From the NCBI GenBank assembly GCA_050331575.1, contig JBHJGS010000002.1:1-33081 (forward strand): a DNA stretch of 33,081 bases. Reading direction: 5' to 3'. Of this stretch, positions 15,350-22,974 are shown one piece after another (position 1 is the stretch's first letter; every line of letters starts with the position of its first letter). The notes under the pieces are model-generated. The model did not search any database. It worked only from the letters and a program-made list of their open reading frames with translations, and was not told where the DNA came from. The DNA is from JBHJGS01 sp050331575. GTDB taxonomy: Bacteria > Pseudomonadota > Alphaproteobacteria > Sphingomonadales > Rhodothalassiaceae. The translations under genes and the position numbers were made by a program.

Positions 15350-15435
15350 GCCTCAACCGCTCCTCTTCTTTACCGGCGCTGAACCATGCAAAAGCAACAG
15401 TGCCCTCGCAAGACCAGACACGGGAAGATGTCAAA

Positions 15436-16209
15436 ATGGCCAAGCCGAAACCGCCGATATTCTTCTGTCACGGCATGTGGGCGGACAGCCGCTGCTTCGA
15501 CCGATTGAGCCAATGGTTCGAGGCGCGCGGCCATCGCTGCCTGGCGCCGACCCTGCCGCTGCACGACATCACGCCGGATGATCCCGCGCCGGACGGCCTG
15601 GGGGACCTGCCCTTGACCGTCTATGTCGACGCCATGGAGGGCCATCTGCGCCGGTTCGACCCAGACGCGGTGATCGTGGGCCATTCCATGGGCGGACTGA
15701 TCGCCCAGCACTTGGCCGCGCGCGGACTGGGGCGGGCGCTGATCTGCCTGGCTCCGGCGCCGATGGCCGGCGCGCCCGCGGTGCTGCCCGAACCCAGCCG
15801 GGCGCTTTGGTCGATCGCGACGCGCTGGGGCTTCTGGAACAAGCCGCACAAGCTGGACTGGCAGCCGGCGCGCTGGGCCATTTTCAACAATGTGCCCGAG
15901 GAAGAGGCGCGGCACTGGCATCAACAATATGTCTGGGAGTCCGGCCGGGTTCTGGCCCAGATCGCCTTCCCTGCCTTCGACGAGACCCAGGCTGCCCGGG
16001 TGAACACCAAGGCGATCGCCCAGCCGACGCAGATCATCGTCGGCGACCAGGACCGCATCACCCCGCGCGACTTCGCCTGCTACGCCCACCGCAAGATCCG
16101 CCACAGCGATTATGTTGAGTTGGGCGAGGCCGGGCATTGGCTGATCGGCGAGCCTTGGTGGCAGGACGCCGCCGCAACCATGGCGCACTTCATCGCCCGC
16201 ACCGCCTGA
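15436..16209 (+). CDS. Alpha/beta hydrolase, cytosolic
   Basis: Hydrolase of 257 aa without a signal peptide. FFCHGMWAD at 9-17 supplies the oxyanion turn, Ser84 lies in VGHSMGG, Asp206 in GDQDRITP and His234 in EAGHWL: a complete triad. The cap region is Trp-rich (WGFWNK, DWQPARW), suggesting a hydrophobic substrate. ATG 15436 follows GGGAAG with an 8-nt spacer; an in-frame GTG at 15400 lacks a good site. Both this gene and its divergent hydrolase partner share an 86-bp promoter region, so coordinated control is possible. No substrate can be named. Confidence 0.88.
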   Translation: MAKPKPPIFFCHGMWADSRCFDRLSQWFEARGHRCLAPTLPLHDITPDDPAPDGLGDLPLTVYVDAMEGHLRRFDPDAVIVGHSMGGLIAQHLAARGLGRALICLAPAPMAGAPAVLPEPSRALWSIATRWGFWNKPHKLDWQPARWAIFNNVPEEEARHWHQQYVWESGRVLAQIAFPAFDETQAARVNTKAIAQPTQIIVGDQDRITPRDFACYAHRKIRHSDYVELGEAGHWLIGEPWWQDAAATMAHFIARTA

Positions 16210-16243
16210 TCCGACCCGCCCCGCGGCAGATCACCTTGGGCGC

Positions 16244-16272
16244 TTGTGGTTTTGCACCGATCGGTGCATAAT
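16244..16272 (+). promoter_or_regulatory. tetR promoter with 16-bp palindromic operator
   Basis: TGCACCGATCGGTGCA (16253-16268) is a perfect palindrome lying between TTGTGG (16244-16249) and CATAAT (16267-16272), which are 17 nt apart. The predicted transcript start is at or near the ATG at 16279, so the mRNA may be leaderless. The palindrome is the obvious site for autorepression by the TetR protein. Confidence 0.7.
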
Positions 16273-16278
16273 GCCGCC

Positions 16279-16851
16279 ATGGCCCGCCCCGAAAAGCAGT
16301 CCGATCAGCAGATCCGCCAGGCAGCCCTTGTCGCCTTCCGGCGCGATGGCTATGCGGACACGTCGCTGGCCAAGCTGGAGGCGGCAACGCAGCTGGGCCG
16401 GCGCAGCCTGTTCAACCGATATGGCGACAAAAAGGGCCTGTTCGTGCGGGCGCTGAAGGATTTCGCCTACCAGGCGGCTGCAACCTATCTGGCGCCGCTG
16501 GCAGCGGAGGATGCAGGCCTGGACGCCTTGGCCGACACGCTGCGCGGTCTGGCCCGCGCCGGCGCCACGGCTGAGGGCCGCGCCGGCTGCCTGATCTGCA
16601 ACACCGCACGCGAGCCAATCGCCGCAGACCCCGAGATCGCCGCGGTGCTGACCGGCTATTTCCGCCGCATCGAAACAGGCGCGCAGGCCGCCTTGACGCG
16701 CGCGCATGTGGCCACTGCCGACCGCCTGGCCTGCTTCTTTCTGGCCCAGATCGTCGCGTTGTGCGTGCTGGCCCGCGCCGGCGCGGATGAAGAGACCCTC
16801 AACACGGTGGCCGAGGAAGCCATCCGTCATCTGACAGGAGCCCGCCCATGA
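16279..16851 (+). CDS. TetR/AcrR-family transcriptional regulator
   Basis: Repressor-type regulator of 190 aa. The N-terminal TetR HTH is clear at about 12-58 (IRQAALVAFRRDGYADTSLA, then LGRRSLFNRYGDKKGLF). The ligand domain has GCLICNTARE, a position usually GCLLVNTA in this subgroup; two cysteines here may matter. ATG 16279 has no Shine-Dalgarno and sits about 7 nt after the -10, which fits a leaderless start; GTG 16246 would lie inside the promoter. Its stop overlaps the next start (ATGA), so the MAPEG gene is the likely regulated partner. Confidence 0.9.
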   Translation: MARPEKQSDQQIRQAALVAFRRDGYADTSLAKLEAATQLGRRSLFNRYGDKKGLFVRALKDFAYQAAATYLAPLAAEDAGLDALADTLRGLARAGATAEGRAGCLICNTAREPIAADPEIAAVLTGYFRRIETGAQAALTRAHVATADRLACFFLAQIVALCVLARAGADEETLNTVAEEAIRHLTGARP

Positions 16852-17270
16852 CCTTTCCCCTTGTCAGCGCCGTGACCGCGGCGCTTTTGCTGATCGTGCA
16901 ACAGCTCCTCATGCTCAATGTCGGCCTTTACCGCGTGAAGGTGAAACGCGGCGTCGGCCATGATGGAGACATGACGTTGGAACGTCTGGTGCGCCGGCAC
17001 GGCAATTTCACCGAGAATGCAGCGATTTTCGTGATCGCGCTGGCGCTTCTGGAACTGCTGCTGGGCAGCGCCAGCCTCATCGTTCTGGGCTTCGCTATCA
17101 GCTCCGTCATGGCACGGATGATGCACATTCTGGGCTTCGCCTCGCCGGCCGGCTCGCACCTGACCAGGGGCCACAAGCTGTTTTTGATAATGCGCTCGGG
17201 CGGGGCGACCCTGACGGCGCTGACCGGATTGGCCCTGGGCCTGACGCTAGTGGTGGCCGCGCTGAGCTAG
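16848..17270 (+). CDS. MAPEG-family membrane protein
   Basis: Integral membrane protein of 140 aa with four hydrophobic segments (about 5-27, 58-76, 78-97, 117-139). The MAPEG hallmarks are present: RLVRRHGNFTENAAIFVIAL, with the Arg-x-x-x-Asn and Glu-Asn pair in the second helix region. The family includes microsomal glutathione S-transferases and related detoxifying enzymes; bacterial members are mostly untested. It overlaps tetR by 4 nt, so the two form an operon under the palindromic operator at 16253-16268. A stress or xenobiotic signal is plausible but inferred. Confidence 0.9.
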   Translation: MTFPLVSAVTAALLLIVQQLLMLNVGLYRVKVKRGVGHDGDMTLERLVRRHGNFTENAAIFVIALALLELLLGSASLIVLGFAISSVMARMMHILGFASPAGSHLTRGHKLFLIMRSGGATLTALTGLALGLTLVVAALS

Positions 17271-17300
17271 TCGGCGCGCCGCCTGCCGAGCCCTGCTCCA

Positions 17301-17350
17301 TGCAAATGCGTCGCATTTCTATTGCTATTGCGAAGCGCTTGCACTATGAC
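17301..17350 (+). promoter_or_regulatory. Promoter with Fur-like inverted repeat
   Basis: AAATGCG-T-CGCATTT (17304-17318) is a perfect 7-1-7 inverted repeat. It resembles alphaproteobacterial and Xanthomonas-type Fur sites built on GCGAAT/ATTCGC rather than the E. coli GATAAT form, but it is shorter. Right after it come TTGCTA (17322-17327) and TATGAC (17345-17350), 17 nt apart. Iron control of the next gene is a hypothesis. Confidence 0.45.
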
Positions 17351-17383
17351 CTCGGGATCGTCCGGGTACGAAGGGAGGATGCA

Positions 17384-17905
17384 ATGGATGGCAGTGCGTG
17401 GCGGAGTGACTGGTCGTGGCGACCGGACGCGCCGACGGGCCTCGGCGAGGCAGATCGGCTGATCTTGACCGCAACGCGGCACTGGGTGGCCGCTTTGTTC
17501 GCGCCGGCCGGATCAGCGGAGGCGCAGCATCACCTGCAGGCCTGGCAGGCAGGCTTTTGCGGCGCATGCTGCTGTGCGGCCGGCGGCGCTTGGGACCAGG
17601 TTTTGGGCCGCATCGCGCTGGGCAGCCGCAAGATGCTCGATGTGCGCTGTGTCGGCGCTGGTGAGCTGAGCGCGGACGAACACATCCTGCTAAGCTGCGT
17701 TGCCAGCTGGCAGCAGGGGCGCCCGTGCGAACCAGCGCGGATCTTGGGATCCTGGCTGACGACCGAGGCGGTGGCGCCGGCACTGCACCACGGCATGATC
17801 TGCGCGCAGACACTGAAACGCGCCGGTTTGACCTTATATAGTCAACCATTGGACCGAACCGCCTGGATGATCCCGCGCAGCGAGTCCGGCGTAACCGTGC
17901 ATTGA
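17384..17905 (+). CDS. Hypothetical protein
   Basis: A 173-aa protein with a strong ribosome site (AAGGGAGG 5 nt before ATG 17384), so surely translated. No signal peptide or membrane segment. A Trp-rich start (AWRSDWSWRPD) is followed by a helical-looking body (LGEADRLILTATRHWVAALF), a cysteine cluster GFCGACCCAAGG around 60-71, and a later ADEHILLSCVASWQQGRPCEP. Six or more cysteines in a cytosolic protein could bind a metal or iron-sulfur centre, but no known spacing fits. I have the impression that similar unnamed proteins occur in other Rhodospirillales. It lies behind a Fur-like repeat and 57 bp before a glutathione peroxidase. Confidence 0.75.
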   Translation: MDGSAWRSDWSWRPDAPTGLGEADRLILTATRHWVAALFAPAGSAEAQHHLQAWQAGFCGACCCAAGGAWDQVLGRIALGSRKMLDVRCVGAGELSADEHILLSCVASWQQGRPCEPARILGSWLTTEAVAPALHHGMICAQTLKRAGLTLYSQPLDRTAWMIPRSESGVTVH

Positions 17906-17935
17906 CGCCGGACTTGTCCCGGCGTCTGGACAAGT
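17904..17935 (+). terminator. Two mutually exclusive hairpins before the glutathione peroxidase gene
   Basis: Stem A: GACGCCGG (17904-17911) with CCGGCGTC (17919-17926), 7-nt loop. Stem B: ACTTGTCC (17912-17919) with GGACAAGT (17928-17935), 8-nt loop. They share bases and cannot both form. Either may terminate the upstream transcript, or together they could switch read-through. There is no T-tract. Confidence 0.45.
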
Positions 17936-17962
17936 TCGGTCCACACGCTTAGGGGACACCGC

Positions 17963-18538
17963 ATGATCAAGCTCTTGTCGATCCTATTGTTCATTGCCGC
18001 GCCCGCTGCGGCCTGGCAGGGCAATCAGGCGCGCAACGCGCACGCGTTCAGCTTCACCTCCATCGAGGGCGAGCCGATGCCGCTAGAGGCTTATGCCGGT
18101 CAGGTCATCCTGCTGGTGAACACGGCCAGCTTCTGCGGCTTCACCAACCAATATGCGGGCCTTCAGGCACTGTATGAACGCTATCAAGACCGCGGCCTGG
18201 TGGTCATCGGGGTGCCATCGGGCAGTTTCGATCAGGAATATGAGTCCGTTCAGGAGGTGAAATATTTCTGCGAAACGAATTTCGGGATCACCTTCTCGCT
18301 GACCGACAAAAATGACGTGGTCGGCCAGGACGCACACCCCTTCTATCGCTGGGCGCGGCAGGAATTGGGAGCAGCGGCCGCTCCGCGCTGGAACTTCCAC
18401 AAATATCTCATCGGACGCGACGGTGAGCTGCTTGACTGGTTCCCCTCCAACACCCGCCCCGAAGCACCGCGGCTGATCACCGCGATTGACGCTGCCCTGG
18501 CAGGTCAGGATAGGGGCGAGGCGTCCAAGGGAGACTGA
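17963..18538 (+). CDS. Exported glutathione peroxidase-family protein
   Basis: Thiol peroxidase of 191 aa with an N-terminal signal peptide (about 1-17, cleavage after PAAA), so probably periplasmic. NTASFCGFTNQY carries the peroxidatic Cys58; Trp143 and Asn144 of the WNFHKYL motif complete part of the catalytic tetrad. The usual catalytic Gln region (CNQF) here reads PSGSF at 85-89, so the Gln is replaced; a second Cys at 103 may act as resolving cysteine in a thioredoxin-type cycle. It begins behind GGGGA and ends 8 bp before the def start, so it may be co-transcribed with def-fmt. Confidence 0.9.
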   Translation: MIKLLSILLFIAAPAAAWQGNQARNAHAFSFTSIEGEPMPLEAYAGQVILLVNTASFCGFTNQYAGLQALYERYQDRGLVVIGVPSGSFDQEYESVQEVKYFCETNFGITFSLTDKNDVVGQDAHPFYRWARQELGAAAAPRWNFHKYLIGRDGELLDWFPSNTRPEAPRLITAIDAALAGQDRGEASKGD

Positions 18539-18545
18539 AGCGGCC

Positions 18546-19064
18546 ATGGCGAAGCGGGATATCATTACCGTTCCTGATCCGAAACTGCGCGAACCGTCCA
18601 AACCGGTGGAACGGGTCGATGAAAGCTTGACCCGCCTGATCGACGATATGCTGGAGACCATGTATGAGGCGCCGGGCATCGGCTTGGCGGCGATCCAGAT
18701 CGGCATCCCGCGCCGCCTCTTCGTCTGCGATGTGTCCGGCCCGGATGATCCAGCCGACCCGCGCGTGATGATCAACCCGGAAATCATTTGGGCATCTGAC
18801 GAGCGCAGCGTCTATAATGAGGGCTGCCTGTCTATCCCAGAGCACTATGCCGAGATTGAGCGACCCGCACGCGTTCGCATCCGCCATATCGGTCGTGACG
18901 GGCAAACGCAGGTGGTCGAGGCCGACGGCCTGTTGGCGACCTGCGCCCAGCATGAATATGACCATCTCGACGGCATTTTGTTCATTGACTATTTGTCGAA
19001 ACTGAAGCGCCAGATGATCGTCAAGAAAGTCCTCAAGGCCCGGCGGGAGGCGGAAGTCTTGTGA
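18546..19064 (+). CDS. def: Peptide deformylase
   Basis: Removes the formyl group from the N-terminal methionine of new proteins. 172 aa from ATG 18546, the normal length; a start at 18486 would lie inside the upstream gene. All three signature motifs are intact: GIGLAAIQ at 44-51, EGCLS with metal ligand Cys94, and HEYDH with ligands His136 and His140 and catalytic Glu137. Ends in GTGA, overlapping fmt, so translation is coupled to the enzyme that adds the formyl group to Met-tRNA. Confidence 0.97.
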   Translation: MAKRDIITVPDPKLREPSKPVERVDESLTRLIDDMLETMYEAPGIGLAAIQIGIPRRLFVCDVSGPDDPADPRVMINPEIIWASDERSVYNEGCLSIPEHYAEIERPARVRIRHIGRDGQTQVVEADGLLATCAQHEYDHLDGILFIDYLSKLKRQMIVKKVLKARREAEVL

Positions 19065-19987
19065 GACTTGCCTTTATGGGAAGCCCCGCCTTCGCGGTGC
19101 CCAGTCTGCAAGCGCTGATCGACGCGGATCACGACATCGCCGCGGTCTATACCCAGCCGCCGCGTCCAGCTGGCCGCGGCAAGCGGCCGCAAAAGACCCT
19201 GGTGCATCGCCTGGCTGAGGCGTATCAGCGTCCGGTGCGCACCCCTGAAACCCTGAAATCGGCCGACACTCAGGCAGCCTTTGCAGCGCTGAACGTCGAT
19301 GTGGCGGTGGTGGTTGCTTATGGCCTGATCCTGCCGAAACCGATCCTGGCGGCACCGCGATTGGGCTGCGTCAATGTCCACGCGTCGCTGCTGCCCCGCT
19401 GGCGCGGCGCCGCGCCGATCCATCGGGCGGTTCTAGCCGGCGACAGCGAAACCGGCGTAGCGATCATGGCCATGGAGCCGGGGCTGGACACCGGACCGGT
19501 GCTGGCCACGGCGAAAACGCCGATCGCCGCGGACGACACCACCGCCAGCCTCCATGCTCGGCTGGCCCAGATGGGCGCCCAACTGCTGGTGCCGACGCTT
19601 GAGGCCTATGGTGAAGGCCGGCTCACGCCCATGCCACAGCCAGAGGAGGGCGTCACCTATGCCGCCAAGATCAACAAGGCCGAGGCCCGGATCGACTGGC
19701 ACGAGGGCGCCGAGGCCGTGGACCGGCGCGTGCGCGCCTTGTCACCGGCACCGGGCGCCTGGACCGAATTGGCGGGAGAACGCATCAAGATCCTGGCCGG
19801 CACACCGCTCAGCGATGACGTGACCTCCAAAGGCCGTCCCGGCACCCTGATCGCCGAGCCGCTGGTGATCGCGTGCGGCCTCGGCGCCTATCAGGTCAGC
19901 CTCGCCCAGCGCGCCGGCAAGGCGCCGATGGCGGCGGACGAGTTGATGCGCGGGCTTAACTTTCCGGCCGGAGTTGCGGCATCATGA
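19061..19987 (+). CDS. fmt: Methionyl-tRNA formyltransferase
   Basis: Formylates initiator Met-tRNA using 10-formyltetrahydrofolate; 308 aa, normal length. The start is GTG at 19061 overlapping the def stop. The catalytic residues Asn105, His107 and Asp143 are present, with the signature NVHASLLPRWRGAAPI and GLDTGP. The loop PPRPAGRGKRPQ at 33-44 is the conserved tRNA-binding insert. The C-terminal OB-like domain follows from about 205. Its stop overlaps the next start (ATGA), so the FAH-family gene is in the same operon. Confidence 0.97.
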   Translation: MRLAFMGSPAFAVPSLQALIDADHDIAAVYTQPPRPAGRGKRPQKTLVHRLAEAYQRPVRTPETLKSADTQAAFAALNVDVAVVVAYGLILPKPILAAPRLGCVNVHASLLPRWRGAAPIHRAVLAGDSETGVAIMAMEPGLDTGPVLATAKTPIAADDTTASLHARLAQMGAQLLVPTLEAYGEGRLTPMPQPEEGVTYAAKINKAEARIDWHEGAEAVDRRVRALSPAPGAWTELAGERIKILAGTPLSDDVTSKGRPGTLIAEPLVIACGLGAYQVSLAQRAGKAPMAADELMRGLNFPAGVAAS

Positions 19988-20676
19988 GCTACTTGTTCAC
20001 ACCGCCACCATGCACCTGCCTTCCGGTGACGGGCACAACCGCACGCTATCCGGTGCGGCGTGCCTATGCTGTGGGCAAGAATTATGCGGCGCATGTGGTG
20101 GAAATGGGCGGTGACCCCAACCGCGATCCACCCCTGATCTTTTTGAAGGCTGCCGACAGCGTTGGCGAATGGACCACGGTGGCCTACCCGCCGGGCACGT
20201 CGGACTTGCATTATGAAGGCGAGTTGGTGGTGGCCCTGGGCGAGGGGGCGCCGCCGCGCACGCCGGCTGACGCGGTTGGCCGCATCTACGGCTATGCCGC
20301 CGGCATCGATTTCACCCGGCGCGATCGCCAGAGCGTCGCGCGCAAGCGCGGCGGACCGTGGGATGTGGCCAAAAGCTTCACCGGTGCCGGCCCGGTGTCG
20401 GCGATCCATCCGTGCCCCGGCGCGCTTCTGGCCGCGGACACCCGCTTGACCCTGAACTTGAACGACCAGAAGCGCCAGGATGCGGTGGTCGGCCAGATGA
20501 TTTGGGACATCCCCGCGCTGATCCTGGAATTGGGCGCGGTCTATGATCTAGCCCCGGGGGATCTGATCTTCACTGGCACGCCGGCCGGGGTCGGCTCGGT
20601 CATGCCTGGCGACCGGCTGGACGTGCAGGTGGGCGATTTCGCGCGCCTTTCGGTGACCATCGCGCCGTCGCTCTAA
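19984..20676 (+). CDS. Fumarylacetoacetate hydrolase-family protein
   Basis: Metal-dependent C-C bond hydrolase or isomerase family, 230 aa. The metal-binding residues are visible: Glu78 and Glu80 in LHYEGELVVALG and Asp109 in AGIDFTRRD, plus the C-terminal signature FTGTPAGVGSV. The length and sequence look most like fumarylpyruvate hydrolases and acylpyruvases, which cleave keto-acids from aromatic degradation. It starts inside the fmt stop, where truA is often found in alphaproteobacteria; the link to def-fmt is thus positional only. No other aromatic-degradation gene is nearby. Confidence 0.88.
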   Translation: MSYLFTPPPCTCLPVTGTTARYPVRRAYAVGKNYAAHVVEMGGDPNRDPPLIFLKAADSVGEWTTVAYPPGTSDLHYEGELVVALGEGAPPRTPADAVGRIYGYAAGIDFTRRDRQSVARKRGGPWDVAKSFTGAGPVSAIHPCPGALLAADTRLTLNLNDQKRQDAVVGQMIWDIPALILELGAVYDLAPGDLIFTGTPAGVGSVMPGDRLDVQVGDFARLSVTIAPSL

Positions 20677-20762
20677 CGCCGTATCCGACCAATTGACTTG
20701 GCGACACGCGGCCAAACGGTCAGATCATGCCCGCCTTCTAGCGCGCGAGCAGCTTCATCCAC

Positions 20763-20798
20763 AAAAAATGCCTCCGCCCGCGCGCGGCAGACGGAGGC
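20763..20798 (-). terminator. Rho-independent terminator of the PEP-CTERM protein gene
   Basis: Read on the minus strand, GCCTCCG (20798-20792) pairs with CGGAGGC (20776-20770) and is followed by ATTTTTT. It lies 15 bp after the stop of the gene at 20813. Confidence 0.92.
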
Positions 20799-20812
20799 TG
20801 ATAGTGACAAGC

Positions 20813-21589
20813 CTAACGGCGGCGGCGCGCAGCGGAGACGCCGATCAGGCCCAGGCCCAGCAGGGCCAGAGTGGCCGGCGCCGGCACCGGCTCAGGACCG
20901 ACAAGGACCTCGATCTTGGCATCGATCGCCGCACCGAAATCGGCAAAGCTGTCAACCGCGACGATGAACGGCTGATTGTCCGGGATGGTTTCCCCAAGCC
21001 CCAGTTCCACCAGCACCTGATCATCATCGACCATATCGAACGGGTCGACCACAGCTTGCAGCGTGGCCAAGTCAAAGCTGCCGACGGCTTCCGCAGAGAT
21101 GATGTCGATGCCCGCACCGAACGCTGCGATGGCTTCACTGACCGCATCGGGACCGGTGGTCGGCACGCCGTCAGTGGAGATATTGATGATTTGCTCGCTG
21201 GCGCCAGCGAAATTGGCTGAGCCGGTGATCAGGCTGGTCAGTGTATTCAGAGCGCCGCCCAAATTGGTCAGGCCGCTGGATTGGGTATTGGCGGTGATCA
21301 GATCCACCACCGACTGCAGCGTTGCCGCGGAATCGATCACGGTCGGTGCCACGACGGTTTCGATGCCGGACGAGAAGCTGACAACAGTGACTTCGAAGTC
21401 CCCGTTGGTCGGAAGGTTATTTGCCAAAGCAGCCGCCAGACCGTCTTTCTGCAAAACAAAGTCGCTGCTGAAAATGCTGCCGGATTCGTCGATGGCAAAG
21501 CCGAGCTGGGTGACGACGGCATGGCTGGCGGTTGTACCGGCCAGTGACATCGCGGTCAAAGCGGCCCCGACCTTCAACAGTTTCATCAT
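20813..21589 (-). CDS. Exported VWA-like protein with PEP-CTERM sorting signal
   Basis: Secreted protein of 258 aa. Signal peptide about 1-24 (cleavage after ASHA). The body looks like a von Willebrand A domain: MIDAS-type Asp34-x-Ser36-x-Ser38 in IDESGSI, a Thr near 108, and Asp140 in ISTDG, so it probably binds a divalent ion. The last 24 residues (235-258) are a PEP-CTERM-like tail: VPAPATLALLGLGLIGVSAA and then four Arg. That tail marks proteins handled by exosortase and usually tied to extracellular polysaccharide. AAGGGAG lies 7 nt upstream of the start. It has its own terminator and is flanked by non-coding DNA. No exosortase gene is in the window. Confidence 0.88.
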   Translation of the reverse strand: MMKLLKVGAALTAMSLAGTTASHAVVTQLGFAIDESGSIFSSDFVLQKDGLAAALANNLPTNGDFEVTVVSFSSGIETVVAPTVIDSAATLQSVVDLITANTQSSGLTNLGGALNTLTSLITGSANFAGASEQIINISTDGVPTTGPDAVSEAIAAFGAGIDIISAEAVGSFDLATLQAVVDPFDMVDDDQVLVELGLGETIPDNQPFIVAVDSFADFGAAIDAKIEVLVGPEPVPAPATLALLGLGLIGVSAARRRR

Positions 21590-22212
21590 GGAATTGCTCC
21601 CTTGGGTTAACGCGGTGTTGCGCCTGCACGGACTGCGAAACCACTATTTTTTATAAAAATCCGAAATAAGGGAGTCGACGTGTCGCCTCCGCCCTCATCG
21701 GCGCCGTGTTTCTGCAACCGCACTGGCGGATGCAAAACCCACGCCAACTCATTAACCCATTGTTTTGCCGAGCCTTTCTTGAGGAGAGGCCGATCTTTCT
21801 GTAAGCATCTCTGACACCCGGACTTGCCTCACGAACACCAAGAAACTGTAAGGCTTGAGCAGGAACTGGATAGGCAGTCTTTTAGTAATCGTGCGATGAA
21901 ATTTGATAAAGTATAAGAAACTTGCTGAGGCGCCCTGGCTTCCCGAAGTTTATAGATTTCTGATCAAGAGAGCGGCTTCCAGATCACAAGCGGAGACTCC
22001 AAGTCCGATCGATTGGGTACTTGGTCCAGACCGGCTGAGCACTGTAACCCAAGGTCACCGCGCCGCGCTGAGACCGGCTGAGAGCGAGCAGCGAGGAGCA
22101 TCAGACCGGGCCTGTCATGCCGGGCGCGGCACGGCCCCTGTCAGCCCAGTTGACACATGTCCAAAAACGTGTGTTTCGAAAATTTGATCGATCCGCGCCT
22201 AGCCGGGCCCAG
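21590..22212. other. About 620 bp without a recognisable gene
   Basis: The stretch is AT-richer than its surroundings, especially about 21640-21990. It must hold the promoter of the minus-strand PEP-CTERM gene (AT-rich run around 21648-21665). AGACCGGCTGAG occurs twice, at 22028-22039 and 22071-22082. A short frame from TTG 21903 exists, but its second half is a typical random high-GC frame and I do not call it. No tRNA or known RNA motif is seen. It may be the remnant of a deleted gene. Confidence 0.4.
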
Positions 22213-22974
22213 CTACTGAATAAACTGCTCCAGCAGGATCCGTTCGGCCAGGTTATGATCGGGGTCGAACAGCAGGTTCAGCGTGACGGCGCGGTCCTCG
22301 ATGATGCGCACCCGGCGCACGTCGCGCACCTCGACGAAATCGGCCACCGCGCTGACCGGGCGCTTGTCCGGCTCCAGCACGTCCAGGACCACCTCAGACC
22401 CCGCGTCCAGAAGCGCGCCGCGCCAGCGCCGCGGCCGAAACGCACTGATCGGGGTCAGCGCGACGAGATTGCAGCCCAAGGGCAGGATCGGCCCATGCGC
22501 GGACAGGTTATAGGCGGTGGAACCCGCCGGCGTGGCCACGATCAGGCCGTCGGCGATCAATTCCTCCATGCGCGTCTTGCCATCAATGGCGATGCGCAGC
22601 TTAGCGGCCTGGCGGGTTTCACGCAGAACCGAAACTTCATTGATCGCCAGGCGCGCATGGCAATCACCAGCGTCATCCGTGGCTTCCATGCGCAGTGGGT
22701 GCAGCCCGAAATTTTGCGCATCGGCCAACCGGTCCAGCAGGCCCGCGTCGCAGAAATCATTCATCAAAAAGCCGACGGTGCCCTGGTTCATGCCGAAGAT
22801 CGGCGTGGCGCGGTCGATATGCCGGTGCAGCGTCTGCAGCATGAAGCCGTCGCCGCCCAGCGCCACGACAATATCGGCCTCGTCCTCCGGTACATTGGCG
22901 TAGCGCTTGCGCAAGGCCGCCGCCGCCGCCATCGCCTCTGGCGTCTGGCTGGCGATAATCGCGATGCGGCTCAT
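22213..22974 (-). CDS. nadK: NAD kinase
   Basis: Phosphorylates NAD to NADP using ATP or polyphosphate; 253 aa, normal for alphaproteobacteria. GGDGFML with catalytic Asp42 at 40-46, Asn112-Glu113 (INEVSVLRE), and the NAD-binding segment TPAGSTAYNLSAHGPI at 148-163 are all conserved. Its ATG overlaps the moaA stop, so the pair is translationally coupled on the minus strand. Confidence 0.95.
   Translation of the reverse strand: MSRIAIIASQTPEAMAAAAALRKRYANVPEDEADIVVALGGDGFMLQTLHRHIDRATPIFGMNQGTVGFLMNDFCDAGLLDRLADAQNFGLHPLRMEATDDAGDCHARLAINEVSVLRETRQAAKLRIAIDGKTRMEELIADGLIVATPAGSTAYNLSAHGPILPLGCNLVALTPISAFRPRRWRGALLDAGSEVVLDVLEPDKRPVSAVADFVEVRDVRRVRIIEDRAVTLNLLFDPDHNLAERILLEQFIQ

Noticed and set aside
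21903..22187. 94-aa frame in the 620-bp gap
   Set aside because: TTG start without a ribosome site; the composition changes to random high-GC half way; no domain.
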